From positions 1 to 64,000 of the forward strand of contig JACRCD010000086.1 of NCBI GenBank assembly GCA_016219175.1: 64,000 bases of DNA, written 5' to 3'. This DNA comes from Deltaproteobacteria bacterium (lineage in GTDB: Bacteria; Desulfobacterota; Desulfobulbia; Desulfobulbales; SURF-16). This document shows, in pieces, positions 18,092 to 27,086 of this stretch. The notes under the pieces are model-generated. The model saw only the letters and a list, made by a program, of their open reading frames with translations. It made no database searches and was not told where the DNA came from. Positions within the stretch are counted from its first letter, which is position 1; each line of letters opens with the position of its first letter. The position numbers and the translations under genes are program-made.

Positions 18092-20038
18092 TCAATTCCG
18101 TCCCGTCTTCTGGCTGATTTTCACCACCACGAATTCGGCGGGCTTTAAGGGCGCGAAACCGACCAGCACATTGACGATGCCCAGATCGATATCGGCCTGG
18201 GTGGTGGTCTCGCCGTCGCATTTGACAAAGAAGGCCTGGGAGGGGGTGGAGCCCTGGAAGGCGCCCTGGCGGAACAGGGTCATCATGAAGGAGCCGATGT
18301 TGAGCCGGATCTGGGACCAGAGCTCCTCGTCATTCGGTTCGAAAACGGTCCACTGGATGCCGTTGTAGATGCTGACTCGCAGCATGATGGCCATGCGGCG
18401 CACCGGGATGTATTTGTATTCCGGGTCGGAGCTCAGGGTGCGCGCTCCCCACAGGACAATGCCCGAGCCGGGGAATTTGCGGATGACGCAGACGCTTTTT
18501 TTGTTCTTGTTTAAGGCGCCCTGCTGGATATCGGTGAGATCGGTCACCAACCCCACAGTCCCGCCCAGCACCGCCTCCGTGCCGGCCGGTGCCTTCCAGA
18601 CCCCTCGTTTGGCGTCGATCTGGGCGTACATGCCGGCCACAAAGCCAGAGGGCGGCACGCTGATCGGCTCAGCGGAAAGCCCGGTGGGATCAAGGGACTT
18701 CAGCCAGGGGAAGTAGACCGCGCCAAAAGAGTTCGGGGTATTGATGTCGTCGCGGTACCGGGTGGCATCTTCCAGGTTGATGTCATCCCGGTTCATGTCG
18801 GCGATATAAAAGCAGTCGGACAGCGGCCGGTTTCTGCAGTAGTTCATGCCGGCGTCGGCCACGCCAGTTGATCCGATGCCGGGCACGGCAAGCAGGGAGA
18901 CGTCCCGGATGGTGTCAAGCCAGGCAAAGGCGCTGGTGTAATCGTTGTCATGTAAGGGCAGGGTGCCGTCGCTGCCGGGCTGCACCGCGCTGACCGCGCC
19001 ATTCACCGTGTCGTCGCCGAGATAATAGAAATCTTCGGACGGGGTGTTTCGCGGCCGCATGGCGGATGAGCCATGGACCTCGGCGCCGTTGTTTCTCTTG
19101 CCGAGGCGTAGTGCGGTGGCCGCATTTTCCAGCGGATCGCCGGCTGCGACGATCTCCACCTTGGAGGCGGCGCCGGTGTTGCCCGAGGTAATGCGCAGCA
19201 TATTGGCGTCCTGCACGGTTACGGTGACGTTGTAGGCATTGGCCGGGGTTGATTCGCGCAGCGGGGTCATGGCCTGGATGGTTGCGGCGATGGCGGCGCG
19301 GATATCGTCAAGATCGCTGACGTCGGCCGCTGCCAGGGCAACAGTCAGATCAACGGTCCGGTAACCGTCGTTGTGAATGTTGATGCGGAATTTCCGTTGA
19401 TTGACGCCGAGCAGATCCCCGCCCAGGGTGATGGGCGCGCTCTGGCTGTAGCCGGCAATCTGGTTGCTGTTGGCCGTGTTGACCGTTACCGTGATATGTT
19501 TCGAGGCGGTGTTGATGACCGTCTCCACATAGTCGGGAGAGGCGGGATTCATGGACAGATTCTCATAGGCCTCCACCTGCACCGGATCTTCATCGGGTTT
19601 CGGGTTGTCCTGATACACCGTCAGGTTAAAATCATTGGCTGGGTCATCGGCCTTGCCGCTGTCAATGATCACCATGGTATGGTTGCCCCAGAGCCCCGCC
19701 GACCGGGCGGCGATGGTCATGCTGTCCTGGGCCGAGGTCCCCCGGTCCAGGATGGTCACCGCTGCCGTGTCAGCCCCGGAAGCGACCCGGCCCACATAGC
19801 ACTGGGTCCCGCCGTTGTTGAAGAACTGGAAGACGGCGTGGGCCAGGAAATAGCCGTTCAAAAAACCCCCGTAAACGGTCTGAAACTCGGTGAAGTTGAA
19901 TATTTTCTTGACGCTGCCGATCGGGCCTCTTTCCGCCACGCCGAAAAATGCGGCCGTTGATGTTCCGGCAGCCTCAATCGGTCTGACGCCGCTGGAAATC
20001 TCTTCCACATACACACCCGGATACGTTAAAACCGCCAT
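18092..20038 (-). CDS. CIS tail sheath protein (Afp2-4 type)
   Basis: 648 residues from the ATG at 20038, which has a perfect AAGGAGG box; the open frame continues upstream but without the conserved start. The N-terminus TYPGVYVEEISSGVRPIEAA is the sheath hallmark. The C-terminus has FVKCDGETTTQADIDLGIVN and VGFAPLKPAEFVVVKISQ, the strand that handshakes with the neighbouring subunit. Between about 150 and 390 lies a large variable insertion, giving a length above phage sheaths and close to the longer Afp subunits. It is the first gene of the operon, so its promoter should lie in 20039-20620. Only one sheath gene is present. Confidence 0.95.
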   Translation of the reverse strand: MAVLTYPGVYVEEISSGVRPIEAAGTSTAAFFGVAERGPIGSVKKIFNFTEFQTVYGGFLNGYFLAHAVFQFFNNGGTQCYVGRVASGADTAAVTILDRGTSAQDSMTIAARSAGLWGNHTMVIIDSGKADDPANDFNLTVYQDNPKPDEDPVQVEAYENLSMNPASPDYVETVINTASKHITVTVNTANSNQIAGYSQSAPITLGGDLLGVNQRKFRINIHNDGYRTVDLTVALAAADVSDLDDIRAAIAATIQAMTPLRESTPANAYNVTVTVQDANMLRITSGNTGAASKVEIVAAGDPLENAATALRLGKRNNGAEVHGSSAMRPRNTPSEDFYYLGDDTVNGAVSAVQPGSDGTLPLHDNDYTSAFAWLDTIRDVSLLAVPGIGSTGVADAGMNYCRNRPLSDCFYIADMNRDDINLEDATRYRDDINTPNSFGAVYFPWLKSLDPTGLSAEPISVPPSGFVAGMYAQIDAKRGVWKAPAGTEAVLGGTVGLVTDLTDIQQGALNKNKKSVCVIRKFPGSGIVLWGARTLSSDPEYKYIPVRRMAIMLRVSIYNGIQWTVFEPNDEELWSQIRLNIGSFMMTLFRQGAFQGSTPSQAFFVKCDGETTTQADIDLGIVNVLVGFAPLKPAEFVVVKISQKTGRN

Positions 20039-20620
20039 ACATTCCTCCTTTGTATTTAAGGACTCGTTCGCTTTATTTTTTCTTAAGCCTGCGCAGTTCT
20101 TTCTCAACCTGTCATGCCAACTTGGAAAGTTGAATTGCTTCCTCTTGCGGGAATGGTTTAGTGCCTTAAGTTTAGGGGAGCAAAAGGGGTGCCAGCGAAG
20201 TGAACAGGAAGAACGCTGCACGGATAATACCGCTGTTCCGCCAGGTTATGCGTTCAGCTCGTTATAGCCTTGTCCGGGGCGAGGCGGCGGATATGTCGGA
20301 TTGTGACAGCGGGGTGTTACCTGTGTCTGTTACATGCAGGTGATGGGCAAGGGATGATATGGTTTGCTGGGGCGCTCTGTGAGAAAGAAAATTCCCTGGC
20401 TGACTTTCCGGCCGGGATGTAACAAGCCTGCCGGGAAAAAAAACGTACCGCCCGCGGCCTGAAATCATGTATCATCTATGGTGACGGCATAATGGCGGAA
20501 CCCTCAAGCAGGAGGTCAAAATGAAAAAACTCAGCGGAGGCCGGACGGAAACCAACCCCAACCGGTTCAGGTTCGGTCTATATCCCGGTGGGGGGATGTC
20601 ACCTTGAATGCGAGATGATT
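20039..20620. promoter_or_regulatory. Divergent intergenic region between CIS operon and signalling operon
   Basis: A 582-base gap with no supported gene; both neighbours are transcribed away from it, so both promoters should lie here. The sheath ribosome-binding site is at 20040-20047. A stretch resembling a sigma-54 -24 box (TTGGCATGAC on the minus strand near 20120) lacks the GC at -12. Short GC-rich inverted segments are present around 20270-20300. No riboswitch or operator can be named with confidence. Confidence 0.5.
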
Positions 20621-22042
20621 ATGGAAAATGCTAATCAGGAAATCCCGGTTCTTCTCATCGAGGATGATGCCGGAGATGCCTTGCTCGTTCACGAGATGCT
20701 CGCCGAAATCAAAACTCCGGTCTTTACCCTGACCCATGCCGACAGGGTCGCCAAGGCCACCGGGCAGCTGCGGGCAGGAAATTTTGGCGTCATCCTGCTT
20801 GATCTTTCGTTGCCGGACGGGCAGGGGATCGATCTTGTCAAGGCGGTGCGCCGGGCCGCGCCCGAGACACCCATTGTGGTGATGAGCGGCCGGCGGGATG
20901 AAGATCTTGCCGTGAGGATCCTGCAGGAGGGGGCGCAGGATTATTGCGTCAAGGGGCATGTGGACAGTTTTCTGCTCGGCCGCAGTCTCCGCTATGCCAT
21001 TGAGCGCAAGCGCATCGAGGACGCCTTGCGCCGGAGCAATGCCGAACTGGCCGTGCTTTTTCATGTTTCGTCCACGGTGAGCCGTTTCATTGATATGCAG
21101 GGACTCCTCGGCGATATCATCGATACGGTCACCGGACTGGAGATTCTCAACCTGAAAGGGCAGGCTGCCATCTTCACTGTTGAGGACGATGGTTCCCTGA
21201 AGCTTGCCCACGAAATAGGCCATTGTCAGAAATTTATTGAGGCGCATCAAGGTCTGCGGGTCGGCGAGTGTCTCTGCGGCATGGCGGCTGTGCGCGGGGA
21301 GATGATAGTCTCTAACAATGCCTGCGAGGACGCGCGCCATACCATCAGATATGCGGAGATGGAACCCCACGGCCAGATTGTCGTGCCGCTTAAGTCGAGG
21401 GAGCGGGTTGTCGGCGTTCTCTGTCTTGATACCGGGCCGAACGCCCCGGTTACGGCCAGCGAGCGGCAGATGCTTTTCTCCATCGGCGAGCTGATCGGTA
21501 TCGCCCTTGAAAACGCCAGGCTTTATGAGGAAACCAGGCGACTGGCCCTCCATGACTCCTTGACCGGGCTGGCCAATCGCCGTCATCTGGATATTGTGGC
21601 CGAGAGCAGCCTGGCCAGGTCTCGGCGCTATGGTACGCCTTTTGCCATTATTTTGCTCGATCTTGATCATTTCAAGCTCTATAATGACACCCATGGTCAC
21701 AGTGGGGGGGACCAACTCCTGGTGGCGGTGGCCAAGACCATGAAAGAGAGCGTGCGTGATACAAATCTTGTAGTGCGCTATGGCGGTGAGGAGTTTCTGG
21801 TTCTGCTGCCGGATACGGAGATCAGCGTGGCCCTGGCGGTGGCGGAGAGGATCAGGGCCAAGATCCACGAAAACAACGGCGTCACCGTCAGCCTGGGGGT
21901 GGCGTGGGCCCAGGCCGCGGCAGGTCCCCTGGCCGAATTGATTGCCGAGGCGGATAACGCGCTTTATCAGGCGAAAAACAGCGGCAGAAACAGGGTGGTC
22001 TGCGCGGGGGGGCGGCAAGCAATGGAGGACCTGCATGTCTGA
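20621..22042 (+). CDS. Response regulator with GAF and GGDEF domains
   Basis: 473 residues starting at ATG 20621; a GTG 33 bases upstream or an ATG two codons earlier is possible. Residues 8-125: REC with acidic pair ED near 15 and phosphoacceptor Asp61 (ILLDLSLPDG). Residues 140-300: GAF. Residues 305-465: GGDEF, active-site GGEEF at 388-392, preceded by RDTN rather than RxxD, so the product-inhibition site looks absent. It should make c-di-GMP when phosphorylated or ligand-bound. It overlaps the next gene by eight bases, so it belongs to the operon with the binding lipoproteins and kinase and is a good candidate output of that kinase. Confidence 0.93.
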   Translation: MENANQEIPVLLIEDDAGDALLVHEMLAEIKTPVFTLTHADRVAKATGQLRAGNFGVILLDLSLPDGQGIDLVKAVRRAAPETPIVVMSGRRDEDLAVRILQEGAQDYCVKGHVDSFLLGRSLRYAIERKRIEDALRRSNAELAVLFHVSSTVSRFIDMQGLLGDIIDTVTGLEILNLKGQAAIFTVEDDGSLKLAHEIGHCQKFIEAHQGLRVGECLCGMAAVRGEMIVSNNACEDARHTIRYAEMEPHGQIVVPLKSRERVVGVLCLDTGPNAPVTASERQMLFSIGELIGIALENARLYEETRRLALHDSLTGLANRRHLDIVAESSLARSRRYGTPFAIILLDLDHFKLYNDTHGHSGGDQLLVAVAKTMKESVRDTNLVVRYGGEEFLVLLPDTEISVALAVAERIRAKIHENNGVTVSLGVAWAQAAAGPLAELIAEADNALYQAKNSGRNRVVCAGGRQAMEDLHV

Positions 22043-23081
22043 CCGGTTTGGGGAGAAAAGAGAGGGTTCGGCCAAGATCGGCGGGACGGGCGGAATGCTG
22101 CCGCTGTTTTTCCTGGCCGGGATCTTTGGAGTTTTGCTGGCCGCCGGTTGTGAGCGGCAGCCGCAGGAAGAAGACAAGCCCGCCGCTGTCGCCCTCTGTC
22201 GCGGCACGAACATGCAACTGCCTTTGATCGTGGCGGAGCAACAGGGTTTTTTTTCGGAGCAGGGGCTGGCGGTCACGGTCCGGGAGTTCACCCTGGGCCG
22301 CAATGCCCTGGAGGCGATGCTCAAGGGTGAATGCGACCTGGCCACGGCCGCTGAGCCGCCGGTGGTTGAATATGCGGGGCAGCGGGGGGATTTACGGATC
22401 CTCGCCTCCCTGCAAAGCACGGATAATATGGTGCGCGTTGTCGCCCGGTCGGACCGCGGCATTGCCGCGCCGCTTGATCTGCGCGGCAAGCGGATCGGTA
22501 CGGTCAAAGGAAGCAACGTTCACTACTTCTTGGAACTGTTTCTTGGTAAACATGGCTTGCAGCCCCAAGATGTCGCCATTGTCTTCATGAAGGCCGACGA
22601 GGTGCTGGAGGCGCTCACCAGCGGCCGGGTCGACGCCATGGCCATGACCCACAATGTCGTTGCCCAGGCCCGCGAGGCCTTGCAGGCCAATGCGGTCCTC
22701 ATGGAGGCCCCTGGCCTGTACCGCAACTATGTCATGCTGCTGACTACCACGGGTCTGCTTGAAAAGCAGCCCGGCTTGGCGGGGCGCTTTCTCCGGGCCG
22801 TGGACCGGGCCGAGGATTTTATCAGCCAAAGGCCCGAGGAGGCGCTGTCCATCGCCCAGGCTGACGCAAAGGTCTCCCTCGCGGAAACCAAGCAGCTGCT
22901 GGGGATCTATCAGTATCAATTGCTCCTTGATCATGCCCTGCTGATGGGTTTGGAGGATACGGCCCGCTGGACACTCCGGCAGAATGGGGATAGCCAAGCC
23001 CCATCTCCCAACTTTCTTAATCTGATTGCCGCCGAACCATTGCGGGCGGTGAATCCTGACAGTGTCAGGCTCGGGAAATAG
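22035..23081 (+). CDS. NMT1/SsuA-like solute-binding lipoprotein 1
   Basis: 348 residues from ATG 22035 (GGAGG box; overlaps previous stop). Residues 20-38 form a hydrophobic segment ending in the lipobox LLAAGC, so the mature protein is anchored as a lipoprotein. The rest is a periplasmic-binding fold of the nitrate/sulfonate/thiamine-precursor type: GTNMQLPLIVAEQQGFF, EAMLKGECDLATAAEPP, LRGKRIGTVKGS, and GRVDAMAMTHNVV. No permease or ATPase gene is nearby; instead a paralogous binding protein and a histidine kinase follow. Therefore it is likely a ligand sensor for the kinase. Ligand unknown. Confidence 0.88.
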   Translation: MSDRFGEKREGSAKIGGTGGMLPLFFLAGIFGVLLAAGCERQPQEEDKPAAVALCRGTNMQLPLIVAEQQGFFSEQGLAVTVREFTLGRNALEAMLKGECDLATAAEPPVVEYAGQRGDLRILASLQSTDNMVRVVARSDRGIAAPLDLRGKRIGTVKGSNVHYFLELFLGKHGLQPQDVAIVFMKADEVLEALTSGRVDAMAMTHNVVAQAREALQANAVLMEAPGLYRNYVMLLTTTGLLEKQPGLAGRFLRAVDRAEDFISQRPEEALSIAQADAKVSLAETKQLLGIYQYQLLLDHALLMGLEDTARWTLRQNGDSQAPSPNFLNLIAAEPLRAVNPDSVRLGK

Positions 23082-23091
23082 GAGGCCGGTC

Positions 23092-24150
23092 ATGCCCTGC
23101 CCTGCCGATTTATCCATTGTTGGCCCGGTTTGCCGCCGGGTTGCCGGCGTGCTCCTGGCGCTGCTGATCCTGATTGCCGGCTGCAAGCAGAGAGAGGAGC
23201 AGGCTTCCCCGGGGCATCAGGCCACGCCCCTGGCCGTGACCATCTGCCATGGCAGTGTTGCCGATATCCTGCCCCACATTGCCCTGGAACGGGGTTATTT
23301 CAGCGAGGAGGGGCTCACTGTAACCCTGAAGGATCTGAGTAACGGCAAGCTGGCCTTTGACGGTCTGCTGCAGGGAGAGTGCAACTTTGCCGTGAGCGGG
23401 GCGCCGCCCATTGTGCTGGCCGATCCCCAAAGCCCCCCCTTCGCCATCCTGGCCACGGTTTTGGCCGATGATGATTCAACCAGGATCATCGGGCGCCGCG
23501 ACCGTGGCATCGCCAAACCCCGGGACATCAAAGGCAAGCGGATCGGCGTTAAGAAAGAGGTTACCAGTCATTTCTTCCTCGACCTGTTCATGATGAAGCA
23601 TGGGTTGGGGCAAAACGAGGTTATCCGGGTTTTCATGGAACCGGATGCCTTTCAAGCCGCCCTGAGCAACGGCGAGATCGACGGCTTCTCCATGACCAAC
23701 AGGATGGTCAATGACGCGGCGGAAACCCTTGGCGATCAGGGGGTGGTCTTTGCCGAGCCGGGCCTCATTCTCCTCCATGGCATCCTCACGACCCGGCCCG
23801 ATATCCCCTTTAACCTCCAGGTGGCCCCAAAGGTATTGAAAGCCCTGGTGCGGGCCGAGCAGTATGCCAAAAGCGAGCCGGCAGCAGCCAAGGATTTGCT
23901 GGGCAGGACCAGCAAGCTCCCGCTCCGGGAAATTGAAGAGATCTGGGGCTGGGCAACTATCGAGGTGGCCTTGGCCAACACCCTTTTTGTCCATCTGGAG
24001 GACCAGTACCGCTGGCAGGTGGAGCGGGGCGGCACGCCCGGGCCGGCGGTCATGCCCAATTACCTGAACCTTGTCTTGCCGGGCTATTTGCAGGCCATCA
24101 AGCCGGGCGCGGTTTCCATCATCAAACCAACCGCCGGGGGGCCAAGGTGA
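23092..24150 (+). CDS. NMT1/SsuA-like solute-binding lipoprotein 2
   Basis: 352 residues, ATG 23092 with a GGAGG box ten bases after the stop of its paralogue. The signal segment ends with the lipobox LIAGC. The mature part repeats the layout of the previous gene: ICHGSVADILPHIALERGYF, GLLQGECNFAVSGAPP, DIKGKRIGVKKEVTSHFFLD and GEIDGFSMTNRMV. The two proteins clearly arose by duplication and have diverged widely, so they may bind different ligands or form a pair. The stop overlaps the kinase GTG start (GTGA), which indicates co-translation with the kinase and argues for a sensing role. Confidence 0.88.
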   Translation: MPCPADLSIVGPVCRRVAGVLLALLILIAGCKQREEQASPGHQATPLAVTICHGSVADILPHIALERGYFSEEGLTVTLKDLSNGKLAFDGLLQGECNFAVSGAPPIVLADPQSPPFAILATVLADDDSTRIIGRRDRGIAKPRDIKGKRIGVKKEVTSHFFLDLFMMKHGLGQNEVIRVFMEPDAFQAALSNGEIDGFSMTNRMVNDAAETLGDQGVVFAEPGLILLHGILTTRPDIPFNLQVAPKVLKALVRAEQYAKSEPAAAKDLLGRTSKLPLREIEEIWGWATIEVALANTLFVHLEDQYRWQVERGGTPGPAVMPNYLNLVLPGYLQAIKPGAVSIIKPTAGGPR

Positions 24151-26564
24151 GGATTCGGAGCAAACTTGTCCTGATCGGCATTATTCCGGTGGTTCTGCTG
24201 CTGGTCCTGACCGCGGTCTTTCTTTGGGCGACAAGTCAGGTGGACCGGGCCAACCACAAGGCCATCGTCGCCGAGAAGATAGCCTTCACCCTGAGTGATC
24301 TGGCCATCCTGACTTACGAACATCAGACTTATTTCGAGGAGCGCGCCCATCTCCAGTGGGTGGAGAAATATGAGTTCCTGGGTAAGCAGTTACAGGAACA
24401 GGAAGCGCTCTTTGCCGCAGTCAAGGAAAAAGAGCCTGTGGACCGCATCAGCCGGACCTGCCGGAACCTGGGTTTTCTCTTTGCCCAGTACGGCCCCCAT
24501 GCCAGCCATGATCAGGGGGTAGCGCAAACCGATCAGGACAAAAGCTTTCATGACCGGATTACGGCCCGGATCCTGCAAGAATTGGCGGTGGCTACTCCGG
24601 CGGCCACCACCCTCCGTGACCTGAATCATGACCAGGCCATCGCTCTCTCCCTACGGATTGATGTGGCAAGCGTGCTGGTGGTGGGGATCATCGCCATCCT
24701 GCTTCTGTTTATCTCCTTTCGGGTCATTCGCGCCTTTTCGGTGCCGGTGGGGATTTTAAACCAGGCCTTTGCCGCGATCAGCGCCGGGGATCTCGGCTGC
24801 CGTATCGGCAGTGCCGCCAAAGACGAGCTGGGCATCCTCTCCCGTGGCTTTGACAGCATGGCGCAGCGGCTGCAGGAGAGCAATGACTCCTTGCAGCTGC
24901 TCAATCTCGGGCTTGAGCAACGGGTGGAGAAGCGGACCCTCGAGCTGTCCCGCGCCAATGCGGAACTGAAGCTGAACGAAGAGCGTCTGGCCGCCCTTCT
25001 TGAGCTCAGCCAGATGAAGTTCGAGACCGAGGAGGAGCTGATCCGGCATGGTCTGGAGGAGGCGGTGCGGTTGACCCGCAGCAAGGTCGGCTATCTGCAT
25101 TTCTTTAATGAAGACCAGCAGAGCCTGGGGCTCTTCCTGTGGTCCGAGGCCGTCATGGAGTTCTGCACCGCGGCAAAGACCTCGCATTATCCCTTGCGGG
25201 AGGCCGGGGTCTGGGCTGACTGCGTGCGGCAGCGGCAACCGGTGGTGCATAACGATTATCCGAACCTTGCCGCGAAGAAGGGCGTCCCGGCGGGCCATTT
25301 TCCCCTGTTGCGGCACCTGAGCCTGCCCATCTTCGAGGAGGAGAAAATCGCCGCGGTCATCGGGGTCGGCAACAAGGAAGAGCCTTATGACGGGACCGAT
25401 ATCCGGCAGCTCACCCTGTACCTGCGCAGCACCTGGGAGATTGTCAAACGTAAGCGGGCCGAGACCCAGCTCCATGAGTCGGAAAAACGGTTTCGCGCCA
25501 TCTTCAACGAGTCGCCGGACGGCATCGTGCTGCTCGATATGGAAACGGGCAAGACCGTTGAGTTTAATGAGATGGCCCACCTCCAACTGGGCTATAGCCG
25601 GGAAGAGTTCGCCGAGATCACCGTGTCGGACTATGAGGTCGGGGAAAAGCCCGAGGAGATCCAGGCCCACATCGAAATGGTCAAGCGGCAGGGACGCGAT
25701 GACTTTGAAACCGAGCACCGGACCAAGGACGGGGCTCTCCGCAACGTGCTGGTCTCGGCGCAGTCCCTGGCCCTTGGCGAGCGCCAATATCTCTATGCCA
25801 TCTTCCGGGATATCACCGAACTGCGGCAGGCCCAGGAGGGGCTGAAAAAATACGCCGTTTCCCTGGAGCGAAGCAACAAGGAGCTTCAGCATTTCGCCTA
25901 TGTGGCCTCCCACGACCTGCAGGAGCCGCTGCGCAAGATCGGCAGCTTCAGCGAATTGCTGGCCCGGAGATATCAGGGTAAACTGGACGGCAAGGCCGAT
26001 ACCTATATCAGCTACATTGTCGATGGGGCGCAGCGCATGCAGGTTCTGATCAACGATCTGCTTGCCTTTTCCCGGGTGACGACCAAGGATGGGGACATTG
26101 CCGAGATTGACTGTAATGCGCTGCTGGAGCGGGTGCGGCAGGATCTTGAGTTTGCCATGGTGGAGAGCGGCGCCCGGCTCAGCGTGGCCGAACTGCCGAC
26201 GGTCATGGCGGATGAGGTGCAACTCGGCCAGGTCTTTCAGAATCTTATCGGTAACGCCATCAAATACCGGGCTCCGGGGCAACCCCCCGAGATTACGGTG
26301 GCGGCGGAGCAGCGCGACAACGACTGGCTCTTTTCCGTGGGCGATAAGGGGATCGGCATTGAGCCCCAGTATTTCGAGCGGATCTTTCAGCTCTTCCAGC
26401 GCCTGCACACCCGTGAGCAATACTCCGGCACCGGTATTGGCCTGGCGCTGTGCAAGAAGATTGTCGAGCGGCATGGGGGAAAGATCTGGCTTGAGTCCGC
26501 CGCGGGACAAGGCTCGACTTTTTTCTTTACCGTGCCGCGCGTTGGCCGGGAGTTTGCCCGTTAA
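24147..26564 (+). CDS. Membrane histidine kinase (HAMP-GAF-PAS)
   Basis: 805 residues, GTG start overlapping the previous stop. Membrane segments at about 7-28 and 170-193 flank a periplasmic region of 140 residues, which is where the two lipoproteins could dock. Then HAMP (195-250), coiled coil, GAF (285-435), PAS (445-560), and a phytochrome-type kinase core: phosphorylated His589 in VASHDLQEPLRKI, N-box near NAIKYR, G1 GDKGIGI and G2 GTGIGLALCKKI. The SHDLQEPL form of the His box is typical of kinases paired with Rcp1-like regulators, one of which is the next gene. Confidence 0.94.
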   Translation: MRIRSKLVLIGIIPVVLLLVLTAVFLWATSQVDRANHKAIVAEKIAFTLSDLAILTYEHQTYFEERAHLQWVEKYEFLGKQLQEQEALFAAVKEKEPVDRISRTCRNLGFLFAQYGPHASHDQGVAQTDQDKSFHDRITARILQELAVATPAATTLRDLNHDQAIALSLRIDVASVLVVGIIAILLLFISFRVIRAFSVPVGILNQAFAAISAGDLGCRIGSAAKDELGILSRGFDSMAQRLQESNDSLQLLNLGLEQRVEKRTLELSRANAELKLNEERLAALLELSQMKFETEEELIRHGLEEAVRLTRSKVGYLHFFNEDQQSLGLFLWSEAVMEFCTAAKTSHYPLREAGVWADCVRQRQPVVHNDYPNLAAKKGVPAGHFPLLRHLSLPIFEEEKIAAVIGVGNKEEPYDGTDIRQLTLYLRSTWEIVKRKRAETQLHESEKRFRAIFNESPDGIVLLDMETGKTVEFNEMAHLQLGYSREEFAEITVSDYEVGEKPEEIQAHIEMVKRQGRDDFETEHRTKDGALRNVLVSAQSLALGERQYLYAIFRDITELRQAQEGLKKYAVSLERSNKELQHFAYVASHDLQEPLRKIGSFSELLARRYQGKLDGKADTYISYIVDGAQRMQVLINDLLAFSRVTTKDGDIAEIDCNALLERVRQDLEFAMVESGARLSVAELPTVMADEVQLGQVFQNLIGNAIKYRAPGQPPEITVAAEQRDNDWLFSVGDKGIGIEPQYFERIFQLFQRLHTREQYSGTGIGLALCKKIVERHGGKIWLESAAGQGSTFFFTVPRVGREFAR

Positions 26565-26616
26565 TAAGTTTTTTCAGGAATTGCGCCAGATTATTTGACA
26601 GAAAGGGAAGACAACC

Positions 26617-27060
26617 ATGAACAATCCGAAAAGTATTGACATCCTGCTGGTGGAAGATGATCCCGGCGATGTCGAATTGACAAAAGAGGGGTTGCATGCC
26701 GCCAAGACGCTGGTCAATCTCCATGTGGTGGATGACGGAGAAAAGGCCATCAAGTTCTTGCGAAAAGAAACGCCTTACGCCGATGCGGTGCGGCCGGATA
26801 TCATCCTGCTCGATCTCAACATGCCGAGAAAAAATGGCCAGGAGACGCTGCAGGAAATCAAAGCGGACCCCTCTTTCCGCGCCATTCCCGTGGTTGTGCT
26901 CACCACCTCGGAGGCAGAGACGGATATTGTCAGATGCTATGATCTGGGCGCCAACTGTTATATCAGCAAACCGATCAGTTTCGAGGCCTTTACCAAGGTG
27001 GTGGCCATGATTGAGGAATTCTGGTTCACCATCGTCAGAATACCGTCGATAAAAAAATAA
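26617..27060 (+). CDS. Rcp1-like single-domain response regulator
   Basis: 147 residues forming only a receiver domain: acidic residues EDD at 13-15, phosphoacceptor Asp66 in [12 protein letters not shown], Thr in VVLTTSEAE and Lys in [11 protein letters not shown]. The insertion between the first helix and strand and the NMPRKNG sequence are features of the Rcp1 group that serves Cph1-like kinases. It lies 52 bases after the kinase with a GGGAAG box, so it is the probable direct partner. With no output domain, it must act by protein contact, perhaps relaying phosphate to the REC-GAF-GGDEF protein or to the LuxR-type regulator next door. Confidence 0.92.
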   Translation: MNNPKSIDILLVEDDPGDVELTKEGLHAAKTLVNLHVVDDGEKAIKFLRKETPYADAVRPDIILLDLNMPRKNGQETLQEIKADPSFRAIPVVVLTTSEAETDIVRCYDLGANCYISKPISFEAFTKVVAMIEEFWFTIVRIPSIKK

Positions 27061-27086
27061 GCGTCGGCCCTTTCGGCGCAGGAAAT

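Noticed and set aside
20100-20140. Sigma-54 promoter before the sheath gene
   Set aside because: TTGGCATGAC resembles the -24 box but the GC at -12 is absent at the right spacing.
20567-22516. A 649-codon minus-strand open frame
   Set aside because: It is antisense to the REC-GAF-GGDEF and lipoprotein genes, which have full domain signatures.
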